A stretch of DNA of 64,000 nucleotides from Boswellia sacra (lineage: Eukaryota; Streptophyta; Magnoliopsida; Sapindales; Burseraceae). The notes under the pieces are model-generated. The model did not search any database. It worked only from the letters and a program-made list of their open reading frames with translations, and was not told the DNA's origin. Shown here one piece after another: positions 37,237 to 49,000 of the stretch; within the stretch, counting starts at the first letter, position 1; each line of letters begins with the position of its first letter. A program made the translations under genes and the position numbers. The stretch spans positions 31,943-95,942 of the forward strand of contig SNVD02014823.1 of the NCBI GenBank assembly GCA_013180625.2, in the 5' to 3' direction.

Positions 37237-39245
37237 ATGGATTGCGTGAATCTTATGAGAACTTGTGCACAATCTTGCATAGTCTTCCCTCATGATGCAA
37301 CATATTTCGACCATGAATCGGATTTCATTCAATTCTTACCTCACTTTCATGGCCTAGATGTTGAAAACCCATTTTTGCACTTGAGAGAATTTAAAGAGTT
37401 TTGCAACACTTATAGTGACCTAAATTGTAGCATAAACATCTTTCGATTAAAGCTTTTTCCTTTTTCTCTAAAAGATAAAGCTAAGACATGGCTACAAAAT
37501 CTTAGGTCAAGATCCATTAGCTCATGGGATGAAATGCAACAACAATTTCTTAAAAAATTCTTTCCTCCCTATAGAACAAATTCTCTCAAAGTGCAAATCA
37601 TCAATTTCACTCAAAACCAAGGAGAGACCTTTTACCAATGTTGGGATAGGTATAAAGCATTGCTCAATACTTGTCCTCACCATGGTTTGGAAACATGGAG
37701 ACTAGTTTTAATTTTCTATGCACAACACATCAAGCTAGGCAAATGGTAGAATTAATGTGTAATGGACAATTTGAAAACAAAGACCCTGATGAAGCTATGG
37801 ATTACCTAGACTTACTAGCGAAAAATGCTCAAAATTGGAACAATGTTGGCACCTATGAGGTACCAAGAACATCTAGTAGAGGCATTTATAACATTAGGGA
37901 GAATCATGATCATCATGCTAAATTTGCATCCCTAGCTAGAAAAGTAGAGGATTTAGAAATGTGGTCTATGCAAGAAATTGTCTGTCACACTTGTAATTCT
38001 AGTGATCATCCTACGGATGATTGTCTAATTGTGTCTACCTTTAGGAAAAGTCTCCATGACCAAACCAATGTTTTAAACACTTTCCAAAGGTCAAATCCTA
38101 ATCCTTACTCACAAAAATTTGGATGGAAAAATCACTTGAATTTTGATTGGAGGAATGATAATCATGCACAATCTTACCAACCTCCCTTTCAATCATGTCA
38201 AAATTTTCAAAAAGCTCATGATCATGCATCTTATAAGGATCTTGAAGAAACATGGAATTCATTCATTGTAAAGCAAGAGGCTTTTAATAGTCAAGTTGCT
38301 CAAACTATGGCAAACTTGAATGATGCTCTTGAAAAACTTGCATTTGCATTTAGTACTCATGAGAAAGGTGTGTTTCCATCTCAACTCGAGCCAAACCTCA
38401 TCAATCCACATGTGAGTAATCCAAGTAGCCAACATCTTCTCGAAGATTCGGTAAGTGCTCTTCTCGAAGATTCGGTAAGTGCTCTTCATGATGGTAAGGT
38501 TGATCAAGAACATATTCCTAACCCTTATGAGACAGATGATGAATCAATCCTAAAGGGTAAGGAAGAGGTTAATCAACTTACACCTAACAAAGAAAAGACT
38601 GAATCCTCACTTATGCATCATGCAAAGGAATTTAACCAAAATTTTGATATTAATGAATTTTTCGAGCATGATGAAAATGAGGAAGCTAATAGGACAAAAA
38701 CTAACGTGGAAGACTATATCCAAAATGAGAAATTTTCAACTCCTTCGGAAATCAGGTTACTTAGTTCTTTTGAACCAAGCATGCAACTAGTGCCCATTGC
38801 TTCTAAAGAATTTTCATTGCTTGATTTTGTACAGGTGAAAGAGATTAAGAGTTGGGAGCCATGGTTCAAAAAAAAGGAGGAACAAACATCCACACTCAAT
38901 AATGCATGCTTTAAGGACAAACAAACTCAGATAGTGGTAATCTCCTTAATTCTCACAAATAAAGGAAAAAGAAAGGTACCACCTCAATGGCATATTTTTG
39001 ACCGTGGTAAATCACTTTTGAAGAGATCCCTCTTTTTGCATTTCTTTATAATGATTGATCAAATTTTATCCATCTATGCCATATTTTCATTTTTATTTTT
39101 ATTCTTGATTTTTGCTATCATTTATAGTTTGTTTTTATTTTATTTTGTGTGCGTTTATTTTAGTTGTGTGTTTTTATTTTATTTCCCGGTCAAGTGGCGG
39201 ATACGGTACTCCGTGGCTTTTAAAGTTGGTTTTTCAGTTCCCTAA
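37237..39245 (+). pseudogene. gag of the Athila-like element, frameshifted
   Basis: The first frame (37237-37749) carries the retrotransposon gag core: RLKLFPFSLKDKAKTWLQNL, SSWDEMQQQFLKKFFPP and CPHHGLETW. The same protein continues in a second frame (from about 37715) with QARQMVELMCNGQFENKDPDEA, so a one-base shift lies near 37715-37735. A CxxC-x4-H-type knuckle remnant (CHTCNSSDHPTDDC) lies near 37985-38025. Two 24-bp tandem units at about 38439-38487 duplicate LEDSVSAL. The hydrophobic C-terminal tail after about 39040 is probably non-coding AT-rich sequence read in frame. The frameshift makes this copy unlikely to supply Gag. Confidence 0.82.
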
Positions 39246-39299
39246 AAACTGTTGCTCACCTTACATCCATTTTCTTTTCTTCTCTCTAATTTTCTTCAC

Positions 39300-39848
39300 A
39301 TGGATACCATTCTCTCAAAATTGCACAAACATTTTCCCTCTCTTCCTCAAAATGATTTGCTTAAAATTTATAAAGCTCGTGCAGAAAGACTAAGGTTGTT
39401 GATGCGTAAGGGTATTCCTGCTGATTTAAGATGGTTAATTGAAGCCAAGGTTCGATTCTCTTGTGAGTTTTCAGATAATCTTGTTTCCCATATGCCAGGT
39501 TTGGGAAAAAGCTCTTATGCCAAAAAGCGAAGAGCGAAAAGGTTACAAGTTTGTCCCAGATGTGCAAGATGGACTTGTAACCAGCGTTGCCGCTCATTGG
39601 GATATTTGTCTAACAATCGAGAGGATAAACTACAGTTCATCAAGAATGGACTGAGTAAGGAGTCTTTGGATGATATCCGAACGACTCTTGAGACGCATTC
39701 TTGTGGACTTGTGCAGCGTGAAATTTTTAATTTGTGGACACAATTCCGAGATGAGCAGGAACGCTATAGTCTTGGGAATCTGACTCAAAACGACCCTGTT
39801 TGCCAGTTTATAAGAAAACTGGATGGGAAGCATATCCCCAACTCATAG
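39300..39848 (+). CDS. ORF resembling a plant flexivirus cysteine-rich nucleic-acid-binding protein
   Basis: This is an uninterrupted 182-codon frame starting MDTILSKLHKHF (an upstream in-frame ATG at 39252 would add 16 residues of leader-like sequence). An N-terminal helical, Arg-rich part is followed by SSYAKKRRAKRLQVCPRCAR and then CNQRC. That is a basic arginine/lysine run directly before a four-cysteine cluster (CxxC-x4-CxxxC). A downstream REDKLQFIKNGL segment follows. This order is the hallmark of the small 3'-proximal nucleic-acid-binding proteins of flexiviruses (Alpha- and Betaflexiviridae), some of which suppress RNA silencing. It occupies the place where pol would be. Similarity is judged from motifs only. 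It could instead be an element-specific accessory protein. Confidence 0.5.
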   Translation: MDTILSKLHKHFPSLPQNDLLKIYKARAERLRLLMRKGIPADLRWLIEAKVRFSCEFSDNLVSHMPGLGKSSYAKKRRAKRLQVCPRCARWTCNQRCRSLGYLSNNREDKLQFIKNGLSKESLDDIRTTLETHSCGLVQREIFNLWTQFRDEQERYSLGNLTQNDPVCQFIRKLDGKHIPNS

Positions 39849-40165
39849 AAGGTGTTTAAGCCGTTTCTGGACGTAAAACCAGAGGAAGATGTGAGCCACA
39901 GTCACAACTACCTGTACATATGCATGCGTGCCATCATTTTTGAATTTTAATACCTCATTGCTGTCATTTTTGAATTTGTATCTTTTGTTTGACTTATGGT
40001 GTCTTATTTCATCATCTTTTGACCTTTTTTTGCATTATTGTCAACTTTTTCAACAAACAATCGAGCTACCTAGATAGATATCATCATTAACATACCTTTT
40101 TGCACTCCATAAATACCACATGTCTTGGTTCTCTTCTTCACACATAGTTAGAGAGTCACATAGAC
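39849..40165 (+). other. Spacer between the two foreign ORFs
   Basis: This is about 317 bp of T-rich sequence with no ORF. The last part (CTCCATAAATACCACATGTC near 40105, then a CT-rich run) looks like the promoter end or 5' leader of a plant gene and may have come along with the LOG copy. Confidence 0.4.
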
Positions 40166-40789
40166 ATGGAGGGAACTTCAAAACGTCGAATCCAAAGGAT
40201 ATGTGTATTCTGTGGATCTCGACCAGGTAAAAGTGAAGAGTTCGTAGAAGTAGCGAATTATCTTGGTAGGCTACTGGCTGAAAGAAAGATTCATGTGGTT
40301 TATGGGGGAGGTAGCCTCGGGTTAATGGGTTGTGTGTCAACAGCTGCACATGTAGGAGGTAGTCAAGTTTTAGGAGTTATTCCTAAAGCTTTGGCTGTAG
40401 AAAGCATTGTTGGAAAAACGGTTGGGAAGGAGTTACAGGTCTCCTCTATGCATGAACGCATGGCACATATGCTCATCAATTCAGATGCCTTTATTGCTTT
40501 ACCAGGTGGCTTTGGTACTTTTGAAGAAATTTTTCAAATTGCCTCTTGGGCCCAACTGAATCTCCATAAAAAACCCATAGGCTTTGTTGAATGTTAACAA
40601 TTTCTTTGATCCTTTAATAAGTTTTGTTGATGCAGCTGTAGAACAAAATTTTATCCCACATTGGGCGAGACAGATCCTTATGACAAATTACAAGAAGTTG
40701 AGTATGAACCTGACCCAGCTAGTACTCAAATTAATTGGGCAGGAGGGCAAAACAAAAAGTGCAAATTGGATCTGAATCTCCGTTTGTAA
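40166..40789 (+). pseudogene. Intronless LONELY GUY (LOG) cytokinin-activating enzyme copy, frameshifted
   Basis: LOG releases active cytokinin bases from cytokinin riboside 5'-monophosphates in the cytosol. The first frame (143 residues to a stop at 40597) has the family motifs CVFCGSRPGK, VVYGGGSLGLMG, VIPKAL, the MHER arginine and PGGFGTFEE, which correspond to the nucleotide-binding and catalytic sites. Then a one-base shift (near 40588) moves the protein to another frame (NVNNFFDPLISFVDAAVEQN), and a second shift (near 40680) restores the original frame to a stop at 40787-40789. The total of 624 nt is normal LOG length. Plant LOG genes contain several introns, so an intronless copy inside an LTR element points to capture through RNA. 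The restored-frame tail ends LDLNLRL, an EAR-like motif. Confidence 0.85.
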
Positions 40790-42124
40790 TTTTTTTCTTC
40801 TTGTCTTTTATTTTATTTTATTTTATTTTTAGCATGTTATTTTATGAGTCTTTCAGGTCATCTCTCTTGAATAACAGAAGCTTCAGGTAATGTCTCCTAT
40901 ACTTTATCTCTCTACATTTAAACATTGAGGACAATGTTTCATTTGGTTGGGGGGGAAGGATAGTAGACATAAGTGTGTCTTGAAATTTTATTTTTTCTTG
41001 CAAAAAAAAAAAAAGCGAGTTAGTAATTAGATTCAGAGTGCGGTGTAAGGAGTTCAAATCCTCTTGAGACGCATTCTGGGTCAGGAATGGCAGAGTAGGG
41101 AGGACCAGTTTGAACTCTTGAAACCCATTCTAACCAATTTGTCATTTTATTCTTGCATTTTTGAAGACTTATTTGATATTATTTAGTCTTGATTTTTGAA
41201 TTTTATAACAAGGAGGTCTTATTCATTTCACTTTGAATCATTCAAATCTATGAACTCTCACAACCTTATCATTTAATAAATTGTGTGCTTATGTGCTCAT
41301 TAAGCAAGTATCTATGAATCTTTCTTCACACACACACACACCTTGATGTATGATTGTGGGTGGCGAAATGAAATACTGCAATATTTGAGTTCTTTTGTTT
41401 TGTTTAGGATAACAACAAAAGGAAGGGGAAAGTTTTAAAAAAAATGAAAAAAAATGAAAAATGAAAGAAAAAAAAAGAAAAAAGAGAGAAGCAATGGTGG
41501 ATAAGTTTGGTCTTGTAGCCTCCTTAATTCGAGCAATTAAGCCCGAGGGGTGCCTCAACACCTAATACCCTAAGACCAACTGGTTTGGGAGCTATTGGCC
41601 CAAAGCTCGCTACATGGATTAAGGAGAAAGCTTAATGGGATTGAACATTGCACTATCCACAAGTTTCTAAGCAAAAATAAAGCATCGGCAACCCGAGTCG
41701 TTAAGCTCGTAGGGGTGTCTTAACACCTAATGCCTTAAGGCCAACTGGTCTGGGAGTCATTAGCCTAAGGCTCGCTACATGGGTTAAAGATGCATTCTTT
41801 CAAAAAAAAAAAAAAAATATATAAATAAAATGAATGAAATGCCCCCTACCTAAGGTTGTTAGCCTTAACAAATATTAGAACCGATATGGCTTCTTTCTAA
41901 TAAGCCCCATAGTCATGTGTCAACTGAGCACAAAAAGAAGGTTTGTTGATATCTTGACTGAAGGGTACATGAGTCATTTAAAAAAAAAAGGTTGAGAGTT
42001 TGTTTATTTGGATAAAATCAAGGAGAGTGCAATAATGACCACCTTGGATGTAAAATTCTATAAATCACTTCTAAATAATAACGCTTTAATTGCTAGGGAC
42101 TAGCAATAAGCTAGTTGGGGGGTG
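40790..42124 (+). other. 3' non-coding region of the Athila-like element with duplicated block and purine tract
   Basis: ACATTGAGGACAATGTTTCA followed by GGTTGGGGGGG (near 40921-40960) is a typical pre-3' landmark of large plant gypsy elements. Two diverged copies of a roughly 100-bp block (about 41530-41633 and 41692-41789) share ACACCTAAT, CCAACTGGT and GCTCGCTACATGG. The terminal tract GTTGGGGGGTG directly precedes the right LTR and serves as the plus-strand primer. Confidence 0.65.
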
Positions 42125-43514
42125 TGATGAACACTTAAATATGCATGTTTAATAAGAGTTTAGTTCATCATATTGCATTAATAGTGTCATTAAATTCCTC
42201 AACTTAAGCATATTTGTAGCATTTGCATCTTTGGAATTAATTTCTCTTAATTTTGGTTTTGTTACAGGTTTGGTAAAATGGGCATAACTCTCTATTTATA
42301 GATCAGAATGGTGCAATTCTTAATGTTTTGGAAAGCTGATTCAATTTTCTACAAGATTGCATTTCACAAGCATAATCAAATTCGGGCTCTTAGTGGACCA
42401 AAATTGGGCTTGAAGTGAACCCATCTACAGTCTCGGCCTAGTCTGACCAGGCCTCAGTATTTGGACCGTATCTCTCAAAATACGTATCCAAATTGTGCAA
42501 ATCAATATGTTCTAGAAAGCTGAGAGAAATATCTACAACTTTCATGAAGACATGTGATTAAAATTCACAACATTTCGATGTCAAAATTGATGGTCAAAGT
42601 CGGTGCCTAATGATCCCAATTGTCAAAGATATTTACAACTAATATTTGACAATTATGCCCTTGTAATTTGACAAGTTTGCCCCTGGATGTATCTATAAAT
42701 AGAGGTGCCTTGTGACCCATTAGGGCATCTTGGCCTTGGCTGGAACATTTTGGCTTTGGCTAGGATCTTGTATTGTGTTTTGTGTGTTTATGTTATTAAT
42801 GAATTTCCTTTTTCTTGCATTTTATTTTCTTTCTATTATAATGTTCTTCTAATTTCTCTTTTGCTAAGGTGAAAGGGTGAAACCCTTGATATGAGAATAA
42901 GGATTCTCTAACCCTTAATATGTGCTTAATAATCTTAATCTTATAATGTTTATTCAATATGATTTATATTTAATTTCTTAATCAATCTTGACACCACTCG
43001 TAAAGTGGAGGTCTTGATCCATTGTCGACAATCCTTGGCACATCAAATGCTTGGATCCTTTCTAGATGATGTATGGTTCTTCCTTACCGACACGAATCTA
43101 GTTAGGAACCTTGATTTGTTGTAGACATATGGTGATTGGCACATTGGATGCTTGAACCCATTTACAAGAAGTGGTATAAATATTGGTAATGAAACAAATA
43201 TAATTCATATAACTAAAATGGGTTAATTATCCTTATTTGAAATATCAAGGGCGGATCCCCTAACCTTAGCCTTCATTGTTATTGTGTTAATTTCTCTTGT
43301 ATTCTAATTATTCTTATTTATTGTTTACGAACTTGTTCTTTACTCATATTTGTTGATATTATCTTGCCATCTCTTCGAATCATCCATATCACGTTTGCTT
43401 AGCTTATAATTTATAACGCTTAAATTCCCTTCCTCGTGGATCGACCTCGGTCTCACCGAGATTATTACTTCGACACTCCTATACTTGGGAGACAATCCTT
43501 TTTCGGATGTGTCA
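42125..43514 (+). repeat. Right LTR of the Athila-like element
   Basis: It is the same length as the left LTR and differs at only a handful of sites. It ends GGATGTGTCA, followed by the CTCCT duplication and the interrupted CRK tail. Confidence 0.92.
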
Positions 43515-43519
43515 CTCCT

Positions 43520-44170
43520 ATAATAAAATGGTAATTATGTATCTACTAAAAGTCATTTAGATGTTTTGAGCAGTATTTATTTCAATTAAAAAAAATAATG
43601 CTGATCTTAAGACATTTATACCAGAAGTAATATTCAAAATGACTCAATGGTCAATTATCTTAACACAACCATTTATTTTCTAAATGAATTCTATCTTCTA
43701 TTTAAAAAAAAAGAAAAAGAAAAAAGAAATCACAATGAATTTACATATCAATGAAAAAACATAGAGTAAATTTAGTCCACATAATTAATATTGTTATAAT
43801 GGATAAATGGGATGGTTTCATTGTAATCAAATCAATTTGAAATCTATTATTTGGCTGGGCATATGGCTCAAGAGCAAGTAAATTAAGCATGGGCACTTCT
43901 CTGTTAAGCCATGATGTTTTTAGCTTTAGTGTGTTGGTCTTGGAAACAAAAGATCTTCTAATCTCTTTGGAAACTAATAAAACAATGAAAACAAATATAC
44001 CAAGAGCATTTGGGTAAATCAAGAAGTCTACAACATTAAGTGATGGAACTAGCTAATATAATCTCTGTCCAATGTGACTTTTTTAGAATTTCATTTCAAA
44101 GAAAATTGTGTGTCCAAAATAATTTAATCAAAGAAAGAGAATATCTTTATGTGCACAGATTTTTACCTCA
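43520..44170 (+). pseudogene. Decayed CRK tail after gene 1, continuation past the retrotransposon
   Basis: It continues the intron and exon 6 of the decayed CRK. CTATAATAAAATGG matches the position after CTCCT in the intact tail near 56622, and a degenerate exon 6 (about 43850-43990) still reads VFSFSVLVLET. No complete frame remains. At about 44170 the sequence changes to the upstream region of gene 2, a duplication junction. Confidence 0.65.
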
Positions 44171-46062
44171 TTAATATTCTGACTTCTATACGATAATGAC
44201 CTAATGTGATGTGGCTGACAATGATTGACGTGTAATTTTTGGTTTTACATTACAATATTTTTCTGGCTTTTTTAGTCACAACCGACGTCTTTATTCACAC
44301 TCAAATTTCTTTTCACTCACTAAAAGTCCGGCTTGGAACTCAAAAGTCTGGTGTCAACATGTTTCATAACACCGTATATTTTATTAATCTTTGACTTATA
44401 AATTTATTTAATATTATAAATTATTAATGCTTATGATATATATATTATAAAATTAAAAATTTTATAATATTAAAAATTTTATATTAAAAAATAAAATTAA
44501 TTTATATAATAATAAATTAGGATAAGTTTGATTATTTTTTATACTAACAATTTTGTATATTCTAAAAATAATTTTAATGGATATAAATATATAAAATTCA
44601 ATAAATTATATATAAATAGATTAAACAATTAATTAAATTATATGAATTAAATATAATATTATTATAATACATGAGTAATATATTTAATAATCATATTAAA
44701 TCTGTGTTTTATGTCTTGATATAACTAATATAACGAATTAATACAAATATGAATTACTCTTATACTCAAAAGTGACCAGGAGGTTTCCTTCGAGACCGAG
44801 AAAATTCACTAAAAAAGTAACTAATGTGTAGAAGCACAGATTTTTACAAAATAATTTAGTATATGAAAGCTTTGAATTCACCGAAGTCAAGTGTCATGTG
44901 GGTGACATAATATGTCGTCACCTTCTTCTTTCGTCATTTAAATTTAGGTGGGTTTGTATTTTCGTCAAATTGACAGCATGGTTATAATTAAAAAAAAAAA
45001 CTTCTTTTAAAAAAACTAATAAGTATAAAACTAACTTTTATTGGCTGAGCATACTACATAAACATACTGAAATTAATGTTACAACTAATTTTATTCAAAT
45101 TATACTAAAATTAAATTAAATTAGTTCATATTTAAAAATTATTTTTATAAAAATTTGTTATTTATCAGTATAATACAATCTTATACTATATTAAGATAAG
45201 ACAATACTAACTTTAGTTCAACCCCAACTCCAATCACAATCTCCAAAATCTGAAACGGGCCTATTGCTCAAGCTCACTCCGGGGTCGCGCGGGCCATTGG
45301 CTGTTGTGATGCACTGAAGTTTTTATGAGGGAGCTTTAAAGCGGCCAGGTGGTGGAACAGTGGAATAATTAATTGAAGTTCATGTGGAATAATTGCTTTA
45401 ATGATGGATCGCGCGGTTCACATTTCCTTTTGTCCTTTTTGCTTTGCTTATTCTAAAGAACGGTCATACTTTGTCCTGTCGCGGACCCCTCAACTTGTCG
45501 CCCTTCCTCCGTTGATTGATTAGAAGACTACTAATAGCTAGTGTGGAATATATTATTAGCCAATGGAGAGTCTTAGAAGTATTCGTGCACTGCTGACGTC
45601 GTACAAAAAACTAATGGCATCCTATTGATTTGCTGCATGACCACGTGGTGTAGGGGATGGACCAGGACTGTCTCAAGTCATTAAAGTAGTGGTCCACTTT
45701 CTCCACTGAAAAAAAAGGGGTAAATATATTAAGCATTGTACCAAACCTTCAATCCTGATAATGGTTCGTGATGAGACCAACAACACCATGCATTCACATT
45801 TGACGAGGAAGTAATAAAAAGTTTCCCCAGAATTAATCTCATTTCACAATATCGGAAAGTCTCCTGGCCATTTCAGTGCCTGACCTGCAACTTTTGAGGT
45901 AGCATGCGTATCTCCTGAAGCTGGATCAAGAAAGATCCTAATTCTTATCGAAAAGGTATTCCTGACGCTTTGAATTAACGTAAAGGAAGCAGGGATATTG
46001 TAAGGTTTCGCTTTCTTCTTCCTGAAAACATTCAATCAGGATAGCTAGGTAGCCAACAAGAG
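44171..46062 (+). promoter_or_regulatory. Upstream region and 5' leader of CRK gene 2
   Basis: It is homologous to 49615-52821. Near the gene it contains TGACGTC (45594-45600, a TGA/bZIP-type motif) and a perfect G-box CCACGTGG (45641-45648), both conserved at the same spacing before gene 3. AT-rich filler occupies 44390-44760. The 5' leader with its CTTTCTTCTTCC tract is nearly identical to that of genes 1 and 3. Relative to gene 3, about 1.3 kb near 45080 is absent. Confidence 0.6.
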
Positions 46063-49000
46063 ATGAGATTGGCAAATTTGCTTTGTTTCCTCTCCTGTGT
46101 TCTTCTAAGCATCCGTCTTTCTGCTGGCGCTCTATGTTACGAAGAAACAGGAAACTTCACGGCTAACAGCACCTATCAGAAAAACCGCGACATCATCCTC
46201 TCATCTCTTGCTTCCAATGTGACTGTAAGCGACGGTTTCTACTACACTGCCACTATTGGAGAAGAGCCGGACAAAGTCTATGCTCTTGTGAATTGCAGAG
46301 GGGATGCTTCTGCCCAAGAGTGTGCTAGCTGCGTCCGTATCGCAACCCAAGATATGATAAATACGTGTCCAAACAATAAAGAAGTTGTTGCTTGGGGACC
46401 AAATCCTCAATGCATTACTCACTATTCAAACAGCTCTTTTTTTGGAAAGATGGAGAGTGATCCTATGGCCGGAGGTGCAACTGTTGAGAACATTACAACG
46501 GACATTACAGAGTTTGATCCGAAGTTTCTGAGTTTCATGACTCGCTTGCTGAAAAAAGCTTCTACTGGCGCTCCTGGGCGTAAGTTCGCAACTGGGTCAG
46601 CAAATTTGACATCAGTGAACATGTACGCATTAATGCAGTGTACTCCTGATATTTCACCTAGTGACTGCTACGAATGTCTATATAAATCTTTGGCTTACAC
46701 CCAGGGTCACTACCATGGGCAGACTACTGCTCTTATTATGAGACCTAGCTGTATTTATATCTGGGATTCAAGTCCCTTCTATAAGGTTACTCCTTATGAT
46801 TTACAACAATCTCCTGCGATTCCTCCTACCGCTCCTCGTTGGCCCTCAAATAATTCGACAACCAGAGAAGGTAAAATCAAATGTTCAACTTCATTTAAAG
46901 AAAAAGAAATTACCCTTATTGCGAATGTGAAAATGGAACGTTAATTTTGAATGATACACTTACAAGAGAGTGTGGAATAGCTTAACCTCTACCATTTCAC
47001 GATATCCCAATGTGCTTTTGTGGTTTCTGCAGGCAAAGGGGACAGCGAATCTAGAACGGCTATAATCGTAGTTGTTTCTACAGTAGTCTTCATAGCACTT
47101 GTTCTTGTTGCCTACATTTATGTCATTTTAAGACGGAGGAAGTCAAAGCAGGGGATCAGAAGCAAGCGAGAAACGGAAGGTAAATTAATTATACCCATCT
47201 TTAGTTCACCATGACTATCAAATATAAGCTTGGTTTTTCTGTAGCTTTATGGCCACTATAAAGATTTAGTCGAGTTGCAAATAATAGAAAAAAAATCCTC
47301 ACAGAAACAGAGAAACGTTATACAAGGGTTAGGAGTTTCTCTTTTTAGGTGTGTTTTTCCTTGAATGTAAATGTTTTCTTTACATTTTATTTTAATTTTA
47401 TTACTAACGGGTTGATCTATATGATAAATTCTTACAATTAGATGTTCATAAATTTGATGACACCGTGGAGTCCTTGCAATTCGACTTCAGCACAATCAGA
47501 ACTGCAACAAATGAATTCTCCATTGATAATAAGCTTGGACAAGGAGGATTTGGTGCTGTTTACAAGGTAAGTAATTAATGACATCGTGTGTAAAATAATA
47601 CCAATTGTTGGTCAAAAAGAGTTAAATTGTAAATTTTCTTCCTTCGGAGGCAATTCCATTCTGTTTGCATTCCTCATGTTTCAAACATCTGATTGCAGGG
47701 TAGGCTTCCTGATGGACGGGATATAGCTGTGAAGAGGCTATCTAGAGATTCCGGACAAGGAGAACGAGAATTTAAAAATGAGGTCCTCCTAGCAGCCAAA
47801 CTTCAGCATCGGAATTTGGTTAGGCTTCTAGGTTTCAGTTTGGAAGGAAACGAAAGGCTTCTCATATATGAATTTGTGCTTAATTCAAGCCTAGATAACT
47901 TCATATTTGGTATGGTTTTATTTCTCTTTTTAGCTTTCTTTTAATTTTCAATGTAGAGTGCATGTCTATTTATACATGCAATTTACTCGAATAGTAAAGA
48001 GTTGCATAGATGACTACATGATAACAGAACCATGTTGTAACTTGTTCTGTAATTTTTACTTGACTGCTATCGGATAATGTATTTATGTTATGGCTTTTCT
48101 GAGTCTGCAGATGCAATCAAACGTTTATTACTAGATTGGGAAATCCGATACAAAATTATAGGGGGCATAGCTCGAGGGCTTCTTTATCTTCATCAAGATT
48201 CTCGGTTTCGTATCATTCATCGTGACCTCAAAGCAAGCAATATACTTTTAAATGAAGATATGATTCCAAAAATTTCAGATTTTGGAATGGCAAAGTTGTT
48301 TCAAATGGATCAAAGTGAAGGCGATACAAGTAGAGTTGTGGGTACCTTGTGAGTATATATTAGAACCAATTTCTTAGATATTAAACTTAGAGTATGGTTA
48401 CTTATTTGCATATATAAACTGATGGGTTGGCTTTCATTACATGTAAGGAATCTAAGTAGTAACTTTTTCCAGTGGCTATATGGCTCCAGAGTACTTGAGA
48501 CATGGAAACTTCTCAGTCAAGTCGGATGTTTTCAGCTTTGGTGTGTTAGTCTTGGAAATAATCAGTGGTCAAAAAAATAGTCGTTTTAATAATGGAGAAG
48601 AAGTAGAAGATCTATTAACCTATGTAAGGAGTTTTTTTTTTTTTTTAATCAATTAAATTTTGTTTTCCCTTATATCACAATGAATTTGCAGAAAATTAGA
48701 GAAAAAAAAAGAAATGAAAGAGCCTAACGTCTTTCTTTCTCCTTGTTAAATTTTTGCAGGCATGGAGAAACTGGAATAAAGGGACAGCTTTAAATATATT
48801 AGATCCCGCTTTAAGGGTTGGTAGCAGTAGTGAAGTTATGAGATGCATCCATATTGGTTTACTATGTGTTCAAGAAAATGCAGCAAATAGACCTACCATG
48901 GCTACAGTTGTCCTCATGCTTACTAGCAGCTCTCTTTCTATTCCAGTACCCTCTAAACCTGCATTTTTTATCCACACTTATACGGAGCAGGATGATCCAG

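Larger units (their letters stand above)
35617..43514 (+). mobile_element. Athila-like Ty3/gypsy element without pol, carrying foreign ORFs
   Basis: This is a complete 7898-bp element with two 1390-bp LTRs (35617-37006 and 42125-43514) and the 5-bp duplication CTCCT at 35612-35616 and 43515-43519. The primer site TGGCGCCGTTGCCGGGGA (37013-37030) is the tRNA-Asp-type site of Athila/Tat elements. The contents in order are a frameshifted gag (37237-39245), an ORF resembling a flexivirus nucleic-acid-binding protein (39300-39848), an intronless LOG copy (40166-40789), and about 1.3 kb of non-coding sequence with a GGTTGGGGGGG purine tract. No protease, RT, RNase H or integrase is visible, so movement would need enzymes from another element. 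By eye I count only about seven LTR differences, indicating recent insertion. Confidence 0.92.

Noticed and set aside
38439..38487. Short tandem repeat as a CRISPR-like or satellite array
   Set aside because: Only two 24-bp units inside the gag frame; a simple in-frame duplication.
39040..39245. Hydrophobic C-terminal tail of the gag frame as an envelope-like membrane protein
   Set aside because: The stretch is T-rich low-complexity sequence that would give Phe/Leu runs in any frame; there is no signal sequence or glycosylation pattern.
40166..40597. LOG copy as a functional enzyme
   Set aside because: The open part stops at residue 143, and about 30 downstream residues are out of frame, removing part of the conserved C-terminal half.
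41289..41561. Minus-strand 90-residue frame in the Athila-like element
   Set aside because: Composed of poly-A/GAAA runs and a CA repeat; low complexity without domain features.
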